From Halichoerus grypus (Eukaryota > Chordata > Mammalia > Carnivora > Phocidae), in assembly GCF_964656455.1 (NCBI RefSeq), contig NC_135718.1, positions 126,457,093-126,521,092 of the forward strand: 64,000 nucleotides of DNA, written 5' to 3'. The notes beneath the pieces were generated by a model. The model was not told the origin of the DNA, did no database searches, and saw nothing but the letters and a program-made list of their open reading frames with translations. Position numbers and translations under genes: made by a program. This document shows, one piece after another, positions 41,723-53,836 of this stretch. Each line of letters opens with the position of its first letter. The stretch's first letter is position 1.

Positions 41723-44700
41723 AGGGCTAAAATTATTTTACAGCTCCTAACACATCAGTAAATTACTAAAAGTCTGTTGAAACTGTGAGTACTGAACCAA
41801 CTAAATCTTATAACAATCTTTATAATAGGCGACTGAGAAAAGATAACATATAATAATAAAAGAAATAGCAGACTCCTTGCCTCCATGCAAAAGTTATTAG
41901 AAGTCAAGATTTTCTCAAGAAAAGAGTCAACAAACATCTTGGCAGTGAATCAGGAAAGTCAAATTTAGTTAAAGTGATATTATCATAGAAAGGAATTGAT
42001 CCAGTAAGTTACTCTTCTAAAACTATTCAGCTCATCTTGATGTACCCGCTGAAGGGAATATAATTTTTCTCTGACTTTAACCTTGATTACCATGGGGAAA
42101 AGCCTTAAATGGGATGTTCTTTCAGTGATAGATAAAACATGTGTGCTGATGCGTCACACAATGCGAGCACGATTCTCCAAGGATTTAAGTGTTTAGTCAT
42201 TCTATGGCCAATGGAATATCATGCCCTATTTTTATGAAGCTATGTTTATATATATGGCTGATTGTGAAGCACTTGCTTAGATCCTGAATTTTTACTGCTT
42301 TTTCATCAATTAGCCATATAACACAGAACTGAAACAATTCATGAAAATTTTCATTAAGGGAAAAAAAAAGGGCAGCATAGGTAGGCAGGATTGTCCAGTA
42401 TTGTAAATATAAATAGTTTCAAGCTGTTGATAATGGGGAAAACTTGGTCCATTAAGGACACGTGGAAAGAGATTGTGTATATCTAAAGATGAGGCAGAAG
42501 AAATTTGAGAAGGTAACCAAATCATACAATGTTAGAACCAGAAGACCCCTTACAGATCTCAAGATTTTGATTACTATGTTCCCAGGGCCCAGTAAAATCC
42601 ACGACAACATGCAATAATATTCCAGCTACAGGCTTTTCAATCCTGTAAAATCTTACATTTAGATTTGGATGTGTTTCAGCCCTATTCAGTTAAGTAAATG
42701 CTGTATTTTTGATTCTTTACAAAGCCACGAAGTCTGGGTTGTTTTGTTTTGTTTTGGTTTTTTTTTGAAATTACACGGGGATATACTCCCTTGACTTTTT
42801 ATTACATGTTTACTGGTATCACACCATATATCAGGTATGTTATAGGGAAACCTAGTGTCAGATTAATCCAATCTTCCCAACTTTAATCTTGTGCTCTTTT
42901 ATAAATCAGAGTGCAATGTGCTGAAAGATTTCTCCATCAATTACTATAACACAAAATTATTCCTCTTAGTGTATAATTAAGGCAAAAGCTACAAATAACT
43001 ATTACAAGTGTTATATAATCAAAAGCATTAATAAACAACAACCTTCAACCAGAATGTTCATGTTTGTCAGCTTTTCAATAAGAGCTATCACCATTTATTT
43101 TACACATTTTATACTTTTATTCTCCAAATACTTGAGTGACATTTGATGCCCAGGACACCCATGGCCTGCCGATAGGCATAAATGAACAGAGGAAATTTGG
43201 AAACTCAATGGCATTTGCTTAAAAACAGGGACTTAAAACAGGGACTTCTTCAAAAGTCAATAAAATTTAAAACAATATAAAATTCATAAAAGTGGTCTTA
43301 CGACATTAAAAAATGTTGGAAAGGATAGTGTGTTTTAGGAGGAATAAATTAAGAAAATGAAAGTAAGGTGTCCTTCCTGTTGTGATAGAATTAAGAAATA
43401 AGGTCTCCAGATTTATGGAGGAAAAAATAGACTTCTTAATACAGAAGTCTAAACTTTGTATCTAAATTTGAATTTCTTAAAAAAGTATACCACACTATTT
43501 AATAAATACCAGCGAATACAATCTAGATCTGGTTGTGGAGAAACAATGTTTTGGTTGACATGATTACAGGGGCCCTGGGAAGTTTCTGGGTGCCCCCAGA
43601 AAGATATCTCTCCCACCAAGTGACCTGAAGACTAAAATTCCATAGTTTAGAATTTTATTTTACTTTAAAATACAAATAGCCCTAGGAAAGGTTGCTTAAT
43701 AGCAAACTGTTGCTTATGCTGGAGTGTGAACTAGTTTATGGTCACACTAGAAGCGCTGATGAGGGACAGGGAGAAGTAGTGAAGAATCTGGACACGGGGG
43801 AGGTAGAAGGAAGCAAAAGCAATGAGGATGATGCGAGCTAAACTTCAGCTACTTCGGTATTTGGCCGAAGCTAACGAGATCTCTAAATTTTGACCAGTTT
43901 AGTAATGATGAAGTGCCAGAACTTCTTCAGATAACTAGGCAGGTTTTAATTGTCGTTAACCTCAGGCCTGGAAGGTAATCCACTTGGCATCCATCTTTTC
44001 TATTTCATAGGCTCCCTGACCAGGTTTGTTTTGCAAAGGTCACTTAATTAGCACTCTGGGTAACAGTTATAAGTTAACATTACCATCTCCTAGATAATGA
44101 TAGCATTTTGCATGTGCTAAGTAAAACAGGAATTAACGAAATTCCAATGGCTTACTTAAATGATAAATAATGAGCCATTTTAAGGAAAAGCTCTCCTGGG
44201 GTGTGCGGAAAAACCTGCGGCTGGAGGCAAGCTCCCGGATGTGGACCTCTGCACAGGCATAAACAGGAAACGGAGCAGCTCGCCGTCGGGCTGACAGGCA
44301 GGCCTGGAATGGCTCGCTGAAAGTGGGCATAGCGCTCGACCCTTGGCAAAGCTGGGCCCTGGTTTTGCTGCATTTTATTTTCACATCTGTACGATCCATA
44401 TTTTTCAAAATCCTATCTGGTCGCTCCAGACAGCCACGAAAAACACCATCCATACCAACAGCCCATAAAATGATCTTCGAATTCCAAATGATAGAGGCAC
44501 AGATGATTTTTTCATTGTTCTCATGCTGCCTTCTTGACATTGCATTTAGCCAAACTACTGTCAGTGAAAAGTTTCAAACTCTTCAAAGTCTTGGGTACTT
44601 GTGTCATCAGGTGCGCGAAATACACTGTTCCCACGTTAACTTTTTATGGGCAATATATTTTCTTTTCCACTCAGTCACGGGAGCGAAAACTTTGAATTTC

Positions 44701-47700
44701 ATGTGATCGTGTAAAGGAGGCCTATAACCCTATAAAAATACAGGAGATCAAAACCTGTTCCTTATCAAATTTATTGAAATGATCTGATTTACCAGTACAA
44801 TCGTGGAGAGAAAAGTGTTTCCATGCAGCCGAGGGGAACCCATCTTTCCTGTGTTCATAATGGCTCCATATCAATCTTTCTTTGAGGACGTTACATGCCA
44901 TCAGTAAAATTCAGTTCTGTGTCATGCCATATGACACCGTTCGAAACTCATCTTGATCTTAATTTCTGAAGGAAATAGGCCAACAAGCCATATTTTCTTA
45001 AACACTTGAGTTTAACCATTTATGAGCTCACCCATCTTTTAAAAATACATCAGAAAATTTGAGGCACGGGAACTTAGAGATGACATACCATATTGTTTAA
45101 TTATTTTTAAATGTATAAAATTGAACCCAAACACGATATAAAATTATGCTAAAATGATCTACTTATATAAAAGTGATTACTTAAATTAATTGTTGAGCTT
45201 GCACACGTGAGGGTCTTTTTTGTTCTTTCTATACTTTGAATTTTAAGGCAAATTAATAGACAGTATGTTTTTAGTATTTACTTATTTTTTAGGTATGTCA
45301 TGACAAGAGAAATTTGTAGTGATTAACAAACCTAAATACAGGGACAGTTTTTCTAGATTCTTCTTTAACAAGAAATAAACTGGACATGCTTCATATTAGT
45401 ACTATTAATGGAAACACAACAAATCATTTAACAATGTAGGCCGTGGGTCTGGAATTTGTAAAGGAGATGCCATGAAGAGGTCAAAGGAAAAAGACAGAAA
45501 AACGTCGGTTTATCACTCATGTATATTAATCCCCAATAAGACAGGACCTGATATCACAGCATCTCAGAGGAAGAAAACAAAACCATTCACTGCGTAAACA
45601 TCTCCAGTGAGGAGTCAGCAAGGCCCAGAGGCCCTGTCTGCAGAGGCAGATAGCGGGCACCCATCCATCCATCCATGACACACTCCCACCAGAGAAGGGG
45701 GTCTGCTTTGTGTTTATTGGGTCTGGGGCCGAGGCTGCACTAGACGATCAATAAAACAGAATGGGGGCAAGTCACTGAAAGCGTCTGAAATTGCATGACT
45801 GCTTGACATTATTCAATTTCCTCACTTACCATCCAGCTTCACTTTCCACTAGGTGCAGACAGCCCGAGCAACAGGCGTTTAGAAAAGGCTGGTCTTTGCC
45901 GCGGACAGAGCTGAGCACCTCCACAGTGACACAATATAAACTTCACTCCATGAAATCCTGGAAGTTGATGTAAACAGCTTTTAATAGCAGTGAACATTTG
46001 TTCGCTTTGTTTAGACCATCTGGATGTTCCATTGTGTTCGGTTCAACACTGACTGCCGCCGGGTGACAGTTGATATATGTTAAGTACAAGCAAAGTGCCT
46101 CGGCCCACTCTGGGGACCTTAAAGAGAACTTTTGAGTGTTTTGTGGAATATTCTGTCAGATCGCAGCCGGGTCGCCTGCATCCTTAATGGCTACGTGCCA
46201 AAGTCCTCCGGCTTTTTTATCAAAGGAGAGTTTTGCTTTTACTGTTTGAAAGGTTAGGGAAACTATGCCAAAGTTCTTCCAGGCAGGGCTGACAGGAATG
46301 ATTTTCAATATGGAGGAGAGAATAAAGAGCACCGCGGATCCTAAGAGAATGCAAGCTTTGCTTGTTTAATATGCAGTATGTCTGACAAACAAGCCATTAA
46401 AACACCACCAGAGCAAACCTCACCAATAAACACAGGGCGGCCAGGGTTCTGCAAAGGAGAGATTATCCCTTAAAAACATATTCTCCCCCACCTGCACAAA
46501 GCGCTGGGCGATGTGCACCTGCGCGGATGCATGCTACCTTCTCGTGTCCATCCTGACGTTGCAGGAAGCCGAATTAGTCCGGAGTGAGAAATGCCACTCT
46601 AAAGAGAGAGGACTAAGTAAGTCAACATAACTATGTATAAAATTTACACGAGCACAGTTGGTGCCCTGCCGAGCAAAGAAAGGGCTTAGAATTCTGCCCT
46701 GGCTCACTTACCAGCCAGTCTGCCTTTATTGGAACATCTGTGAGATGCTAAATTTGCACTTCTGGAGCCCGCAGCACCCACGGCTGTCACTGCCGCCTGG
46801 GCAAAACCGGAGGGTGCCGGGGGACAATGGACTCCGGAGTGCCAGAGATAAAAATACTGCTTCATCGTTGCTGTTGTTTGTACTATGCCAGTTTCAAAAC
46901 GGTTTGATAAGTGGAATTTCACTTCACTGCGGATGACACAGAAACTAGATAATGTCTATGTAATGACTTGATCTCCGACTGTTCGTGTCGGAAACATAAC
47001 GATAGCCTCTGGTGTGTGGAGTACTGCCAGATCTCAATGAACAGTAGAAAGGAGGGGCAGAAATTTTACGCATAAGTGAAATCTGTGATTTATATAACCC
47101 TGGACACGTGATCTAGATAACATGTGGTTCTAGCAAGTTCCACAGAGGTTGCACTTTCCTTCTTTATCCTGGGTGGGGTGATATAGGTACGAAAAAGCCT
47201 GCAGGAAAAGAAAAGCTGATGAGCAGAGATAGACTAACCTGTGAAATGGGGAGATGATATATCAGCAGAGGTTTCATCTAAGGATTAAAGGACATAATGC
47301 ACACAAAGATGCTTGCCACCAGGTAATGTATTTCAACAAATGGTGGGTTGGAAAATGATCATTCGAAAATCTATTCTGAAAAATTGATTATATGAGGTTG
47401 TTATATTGGCAAATAAGGACCCACAATAGTGTTTTTAAAAATGCATTAATAAATGGCTAAATACACTATTTTTTTGGACAGAGATCACTATGTTTCATTG
47501 AATAATTTGTACCAAACATTCTAAGTTCCACTTATGGATTAATTATGCACCAAGAGCAAGATAAACTTTCCAATAGCTCCTAAAAATTGCCTTTACCTCC
47601 TAATTCTTTCCATGATTACAAATTAAACAAAGGAAACGTTTTCAATAGTTCAAAAGAAAAAAATCACAGAGAAATGTATTAATTACATCGGTTAAATAAG

Positions 47701-47754
47701 ATTTATACTTACATAATTGTGTACATTGCAAATAATAGTCTGAGAAAAAAAAAC
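41723..47754. other. Six-kilobase repeat-poor tract, candidate conserved non-coding DNA
   Basis: No SINE, L1 or L2 is recognised in about 6 kb, against one SINE per roughly 1.8 kb in the preceding 41 kb. Two blocks look like vertebrate enhancers: 43740-44710 and 45430-46960. Both retain CpG in AT-rich DNA, have balanced codon-free composition, and carry developmental motifs. Examples are a TCF/LEF-type TATCAAAGG at 46218-46226, a SOX-type CCATTGT at 46029-46035, FOX-type ACAAACA at 46385-46391 and ATAAACA at 46426-46432, and CACCTG E-boxes at 46489 and 46516. Minor repeats: 43222-43247 (13-base tandem duplication) and (CATC)n at 45660-45676. Conservation is inferred, not measured. Confidence 0.5.
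43222..43247 (+). repeat. 13-base perfect tandem duplication
   Basis: AAAACAGGGACTT twice in direct succession. Confidence 0.95.
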
Positions 47755-47825
47755 CCTTGAAGTGCCTAGAACAGTGCCTGGCACATTATAAAGGCACTGT
47801 AAGTATTCACTGAATGAAGGAGAGA
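47755..47825 (+). repeat. MIR or L2 3' end
   Basis: 'agaacagtgcctggcacatt' and 'gtaagtattcactgaatgaa' match the common 3' end of these families. Confidence 0.7.
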
Positions 47826-48514
47826 ACTCTTGAAGATCCCAAATACGTAATTCTATAATACAGCAATCTCAACTTTCAGCAAACATCAAATACGATTACC
47901 GCAGCAAATGACACTATGAGTTTCTAAGAAAACAATATACAACAGCAACAACAAGAACTGACCAAATAGCTAGAATTTTCTGAAACAGTGAGGCTCCTTT
48001 TCATCAGAACTTAACTGATTTTCAAAGGTTGATGAGGCAGATTTTAACTAAACAATTATTATTATTTGTTTTATTTATTTGTTATTTGTTATTTTTATTT
48101 TTATTTATTATTTTTTATGAATAAAATTTATTTTTAATATCCTATGTATTCTATAACAGACAGAATGCAAATTTTTATTTAAAAAATATTCGCAGTCCTC
48201 TTTTATTGGTAACATAACTGAGATACTTATTTCATACATTTAAATTATCTTGAGATTTGGTAAGAATATTTAGCAACAATGTAGCCCAGAAATGAAAATA
48301 TACAAAATAGTTTTAAGAACACATGTATTTCTATCTGTGGGTACACTTACAAATCATGCAAAGATACATATTTATTTTAAAATAAAGACTTTGAAAATGA
48401 AACCAGTTCATCTAATTTTTACCAAGGTATGACAAAAATCTTTTATGCAAACAGAATTAAAATTGAAGCAGAAATAACACTTTCAGCTTAGTTTTCTAAT
48501 ACATCACTTAGATG
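47826..48514. other. AT-rich interval
   Basis: Includes a T/A-rich simple-repeat-like stretch (48055-48120). It may contain more of the L1 whose end follows. Confidence 0.4.
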
Positions 48515-48640
48515 GCAACTAGACTTACTGTGGTGATTATTTTGCAGTAAATACAAATATTGAATCATTACACTGTGCACCTAAAACTAATATATTGTTA
48601 TATGTCAATTTTACCTCAATAAAAAAATTTATAAAGTTAG
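48515..48640 (+). mobile_element. Old L1 3' end
   Basis: 'ttactgtggtgattattttg', 'tgaatcattacactgtgcac' and 'tgttatatgtcaattttacc', followed by TCAATAAAAAAATTT: the classic L1M 3' terminus. Confidence 0.75.
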
Positions 48641-48759
48641 AACAATTAAAATAGTATTATTTTTTAATCCATGGTTTTTATTTTCCATTGTTTAACATTA
48701 GAGATTATAGATTTCAAAGGGCTTTCATACTCATTATCTCATTAAAAAGTATCCTTCTT

Positions 48760-48937
48760 GGGATGCCTGGGTGGCTTTTGCGGTTGAGCATCCAACTCTT
48801 GATTTCCATTCAGGTCATGATCTCAGGGTCATGACACTGAGCCCCGTGTAGGACTCCACACTCAATGTGGAGTCGGCTTGAGCTTCTTTCTCTCCCTCTC
48901 CCTCTGTTCCTCCCCCCTACTCTCTCTTTCTAAAAAA

Positions 48938-48972
<35 letters not shown>

Positions 48973-48980
48973 AATCTTTT
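48760..48980 (+). mobile_element. CAN SINE, full length, with (AAAT)n tail
   Basis: The only SINE between 41 and 53 kb. Flanks AAAAAGTATCCTTCTT (48744-48759) and AAAAATTATCCTTCTT (48981-48996) differ at one base. The tail carries about ten AAAT units (48933-48974). Confidence 0.95.
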
Positions 48981-49159
48981 AAAAATTATCCTTCTTTATG
49001 CCATTTTCTCTGAAATAAAACACAACTTAAAGCATTGTTTAAAGAATAACTGCAGATGAATTATAGAATTTTATTGGATTTTCCATTCACTTTTTCTCTC
49101 TCAACTTAAACCATATTCAAAATAATATCTGTCATAAAAAGAGATTGAACAAGTGGTTT

Positions 49160-49690
49160 CTGAGGTAAACTGTATCATCCAAAGATGGCCACATCTCTCA
49201 GTCAACAAGCTCTTTGGACCCTCTTGATGTTCTTCCTTTCAAGGGAAACTAAGCAAACCTCTCCTTGAACCTAAGCAGACCTTTATGACTACCTCAACCA
49301 AGAGTAGGGCAAAAGTGAGGCCATGTGACTTCTAAGGCTAGAATTTTTAAATGTTATGTACTTCTGCCTTATTCTCTCAGAACATTTGTTCTTGGAACCC
49401 AGCTACCATGCTGGAAGGTAATCCAAGCAGGCTATGGGGAGGCCCACATGGAGAAGTCTCTGGCCCACAGCCCCAGTTGAGTTCCTTAGATGACAGCTAG
49501 TACCAACTCACAAACCATCTGAGTGAGCCATCTTGAAAGCAGATCCTCTATCTCCTAGGCCAGCTGCCCCAGCAGATGTACCCACCCCTCACAAACTGAA
49601 GATTCACGAACAAAATCAATAATTTCTTTGTTTGAGACCACTAAGTTTGGGGGTGGTTTATTATGCAGAAATAAGCAGATAAATTTTCTA
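49160..49690 (+). repeat. MaLR-type LTR (MLT1-like)
   Basis: Solo LTR relic: 'atgtacttctgccttattct', 'gaggcccacatggagaagtc', 'catctgagtgagccatcttg', and the end 'gaccactaagtttgggggtg' then 'ttattatgcagaaataagca'. Confidence 0.72.
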
Positions 49691-52600
49691 ACATTAAAAT
49701 GCTAAGATCCTGTAAAGCTATTCTATGTTTATTATTTATAATATTTTGCTTAAACGGTTGATATCGTTACTATTTGTAGGACTTGCTTGGATTGATTTTT
49801 AGTGCTATGAACTATATTGAACTATATTGAAGCTCTTATATGAACTTCATATTTCCCTCCATCTACAAAATACAAGGAAGAGCTTAGGGTTAATTTATGC
49901 TTTCCAGAAGCTATCCATAACAGAGGCTACGAAACAACAACATAGCTTCAAAGAATTAGAGCATATAAATATTATCAAGTCAGTTGAGTAAACTGAGCCA
50001 AAGTTTATTTAAAAAATTATAAAACATTTTCCTGAGATATAAAACTTGGTAGTTGATCAAATGAGAAAATACACACAGAAAAGCACTTTGTAAACCCTGA
50101 AACATTCTATGATGAGAAGTTGAGATTTAAAAGGAAAAAAAAAAAACACATCATTTCAAAGTCTAACAGTTAGCTCCAGTTTGATATACATGATCAGAAC
50201 ATTTTAAATAATACATTTATAAATTCATTAATCCTTTTTAAAATTCCAGACTAATGAAAAATAGTGCATTTTTAAACAGCTACTTTGGCAGCAGGGGATT
50301 GGATTAGATGACCTTTTAAAGTTCTTTTCAGGGCCTATGAATCTGAGAAATACAAGCTGCCTTGTTATATATAGACACCAGATCACAGACTATTTGAAAT
50401 CTAATTTCAATGACTTAATACAACAAACATGAAAAAACTCCACCTCGATGCCTATATTGATGAAATAATAATTAAATCAAGCTTCGTAACAAATAGCATT
50501 AATGTAAAGATCATTTGTTTCTAAAAAGCATGAATATTATTTGCCTCGGTTTTATAAATTATCATTGAGTATCTTTAATTTTTAAAATATAACAATCTCA
50601 TAATAGCGATTATAAATTAACAGACCGTAGTCTTCAAGAGAGCAGATTCCTAAATAATCGTATTTCACGCGGGTCCCCAAAACAAGTAGTAAAATATTTC
50701 TTAAAATCATGTCGAAGATATCTTACTGAGGGGATTTCTAAAGTGTTAAATGGAAATCATATTAATATTCATGACTTCATCTGCATAAGCACTGGAAGAG
50801 CCTTATTTGATTCCTCAATTTTCTGTATAAATATGTGTTTAAGTATTTGCTACCTCAGAAACAAAAACAGCAACTCATTAGATACTGAAAAAAATTAAAG
50901 CAAAACACAAGAAGCAAATTTTGATCAAATTTAGTGTTGGGAGAGAGCCAATAATTCCAAAGCATCTGTCCTATAACATGGAATGTCACCTAGTTTTTTA
51001 AAAAGTGAAGATGCTAATTCTGCTGATGAAGATATTGTTTTTCCCCTCTTGTGCCCTATTCATTATGCAAGGCTGCAGAATATGAAGTGTAGACGTGTGA
51101 TCCGGGCGATCTAATGATCTCCCACACCTGCTCATCTGGTACAATTTTAATTAACACTCCAAGGAGGTTTGTCAAGAGTAATCAAAAACATTGTCGCTTA
51201 TAAAGCTGTGGCAAGAAATCAATAGTTTTCATCAGAAAAGGTAAGGTCTGGCATAACTGAACCATTTAATTGCTTCATTCCAATAAACAAAAACTGCACA
51301 TTTTAATGACTTGATTCGGCAGATCAATATCTAACCACATATTGCATTAAACAGCAACATGTGGTGGGATATTCGCAGTCATTTCCATTCCGAAAGCAGC
51401 ATTCCTCTTCTTTATTTCATCCCGAGTGGCAATAGGTTGCTGCGCCATGCGGTGCTATGATTTATATCAAATGAGTGACCTCTAGGGCCATAAGACTAGA
51501 ACGGGTGACTAGTTCTCAATGGTAAGCTACTGGCACTTGACAAAGTGCCTGAAGCAGAATGAATTTACTTCTCTTTTCCTCAATCATCAACAGGCTCTGC
51601 CCTGACCCCCGTTCTGACTCCTATAACAAGATCTCCTGTCGCTGCCTGAAAAATTTACTGTCGCCTCTAGTTCTCATTGAGCTCGAGTGAGTACTTCTGT
51701 CACCTTCAGTGAACTGAGTCTGCAGGAGATTTAACTAAACACCAGTCCTAGTTTAAAACTAAATAAGAGAGTTTCCTATAAAGCAGGAGGCATTCAAAGG
51801 CATGTTTCCAAGTGGCATAATTTTCTAAGAGGTTAAATCTTTCTTTGTGCTACGTTACATTCAAAGCCACATTTGGGCCCCCAGAACTCACTCGTTTGTG
51901 TGGGGCCGTGAATGCAAAGCTTTCGATAAAACTACAGACCGTAAGAACTATCTGTTGACCATGGGTTGCCATTGGAGGACCATGCCCACGAGGCATTTAA
52001 GTCATTTTGAAGGCTGCTCGAAAACAGAAATTCTTAACTGTTGAAAAAGATCGTATGTGATACCCATAAACTGAATATCTTCATGTTCCACTGCAATAAA
52101 TACACAGGTATGCAGGAGGAGATAAAGACATCAGATTAAACATTTTGAGCACTAATGCACCAGGCAGTCTTCCTCATAGAGATTTTTAAAATACATCGTC
52201 CATAGAGCTTTAAACATATACTATTAATAGACTTTTCAACAGTGACTTCAAAAACACCCAGATATTAAGTATCAGCATATTATAGACCTCGCTGGTAAAA
52301 CATATACATAAAGCATAAACCCACCTTTATGTAATGTACATGATTTTAATAATCCCTTAAAATAATTAAGCAATCCAAACGAACATTCGCAAACCCCCGT
52401 ATCAACAACGAGGCAATTAAAAGACTGACGTGTGATGGTTTATTCCATCTCACTAGAGCCTTACGCAAAATTTCCACTCCCTCTTTAATTTTCAATTCTT
52501 CCACCCTCCCTGCTTCACAGCTCCTGGCTATTGGCTTTTACAATCTGTCCCCAGGGAGTGAGGAGTTATTACCCCTGTCGATGGAAGAGAAAGGGATGTT

Positions 52601-52988
52601 ATTCCCTTGTCACCCTCTTTGGCTCCAGCAGATTCCGAGCGCTGATGGATAGCCTTCATTGGAGAGAGGCGGTTGAGACGCTGTTAGTCCTCGGGCCCGT
52701 CAGATCCATCTACCTGTGCCACTGGCATTACTTACTGGAGTCAGAGTGACACTCGGTGTCCCCAGAGTCGACGAAAAACTCAGGAGCAAACGCTGCACGG
52801 GCCGTTCTGCTACTACGAAGTAAATAGCAAGACGGATGTCCAAGACTCTTAGCAAAAAGGATGCTATAACTTTGCACTTTCGGCATCATGGCAAATGCAA
52901 AAGTTTACTGGCAAGATCCTTCAGAATGGTACCTAGTTTACTTCTTAGGACGCTGAGTAGAAAATATTGCAATGACTTATGAAAATGC
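49691..52988. other. Repeat-free tract, candidate conserved non-coding DNA
   Basis: 3.3 kb without a recognised interspersed repeat. 50940-51760 looks most enhancer-like: TAATTAA/ATTTAATTGC homeodomain-type strings, a retained-CpG stretch around 51440 (TGCTGCGCCATGCGG), and AT-rich flanks. 52480-52930 is a second, GC-richer block with CpG (AGCGCTGATGG, GTCGACG, CTGCACGGGCCG). A small duplication, GAACTATATT twice, lies at 49808-49827. Open frames (51847-52044, 52531-52749) have no family or splice context. Confidence 0.45.
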
Positions 52989-53004
52989 TGAGGGAAGCTA
53001 ATTT

Positions 53005-53257
53005 TTTTTAATTTTAATTTTATTTTATTATGTTATGTTAGTCACCGTACAATACATAATTAGTTTTTGATGTAGTGATCCACAATTCATTGTTTTCCTA
53101 TAATACCCAGTGCTCCATGTAGTACGTGCCCTCCTTAATACCCATCACCAGGCTAACCCTTCCCCCCTCCCCCCTCCCCTCTAAAACCCTCAGTTTGTTT
53201 CTCAGAGTCCATAGTCTCTCATGGTTCATCTCTCCCTCCGATTCCCCCCCTTCATTT
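53005..53257 (-). mobile_element. L1 3' end, 5'-truncated, young carnivore type
   Basis: Antisense L1 3' UTR ('ttatgttatgttagtcaccg', 'cccagtgctccatgtagtac', 'aaaccctcagtttgtttctc'). Perfect 16-base duplication TGAGGGAAGCTAATTT at 52989-53004 and 53258-53273. Same subtype as the second block of the L1 at 15812-16392. Confidence 0.95.
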
Positions 53258-53273
53258 TGAGGGAAGCTAATTT

Positions 53274-53480
53274 AAAACGTTTTGGGGATGCCGTAACACT
53301 TGTTCACACTTTTTTTCAATCATTGGATTCTTCTTCATCATTACATCATGTCAGTTAAGAGACTGGAAATCTTTACTTAATCCATAGTTTTCAGACCTAC
53401 ATTTCTCTCTCACCGTCTCCCTCTTTCACATATTCAATATATGAATAACTGGTTTCATTAATTGTCAAAAAATCACTATT
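53274..53480. other. Short interval, nothing recognised
   Basis: AT- and CT-rich, no feature. Confidence 0.35.
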
Positions 53481-53495
53481 TAAAACATGATTTTT

Positions 53496-53820
53496 ATTTA
53501 TTAAAAAAATTTGCGGGGGGGGCTCCTGGGTGGCTCAGTCATTAAGCATCTGCCTTCGGCTCAGGTCATGATCCCAGCATCCTGGGATCGAGCCCCGAAT
53601 CGGGCTCCCTGCTCCTCAGGAAGCCTGCTTCTCCCTCTCCCACTCCTCCTGCTTGTGTTCCCTCTCTCGCTGTGTCTCTCTGTGTCAAATAAATAAATAA
53701 AATCTTTAAAAAAAAAATTTTTTTTTTTTTTTAGTAAACTCTACCCCCAGCTTAGGCTCGAACTCAGGACCCTGAGATCAAGAGTCACGTACTCTACCTA
53801 CCGAGCCAGCCAGATGCCCC
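53496..53820 (-). mobile_element. Old short-form CAN SINE, split by a younger SINE
   Basis: Antisense head 53735-53820 ('aggctcgaactcaggaccct', ending CAGATGCCCC) with T-rich tail on both sides of the younger copy. The duplication TAAAACATGATTTTTA at 53480-53495 (one base uncertain) and 53821-53836 brackets the whole composite. Confidence 0.85.
53515..53717 (+). mobile_element. CAN SINE, young type, nested in the tail of an opposite SINE
   Basis: Starts 'ggggggctcctgggtggctc', ends AAATAAATAAATAAAATC plus A-run. It landed in the T/A-rich tail of the older SINE, so its A-tail abuts a T-run (53709-53732), forming an A/T snap-back. Confidence 0.93.
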
Positions 53821-53836
53821 TAAAACATGATTTTTA

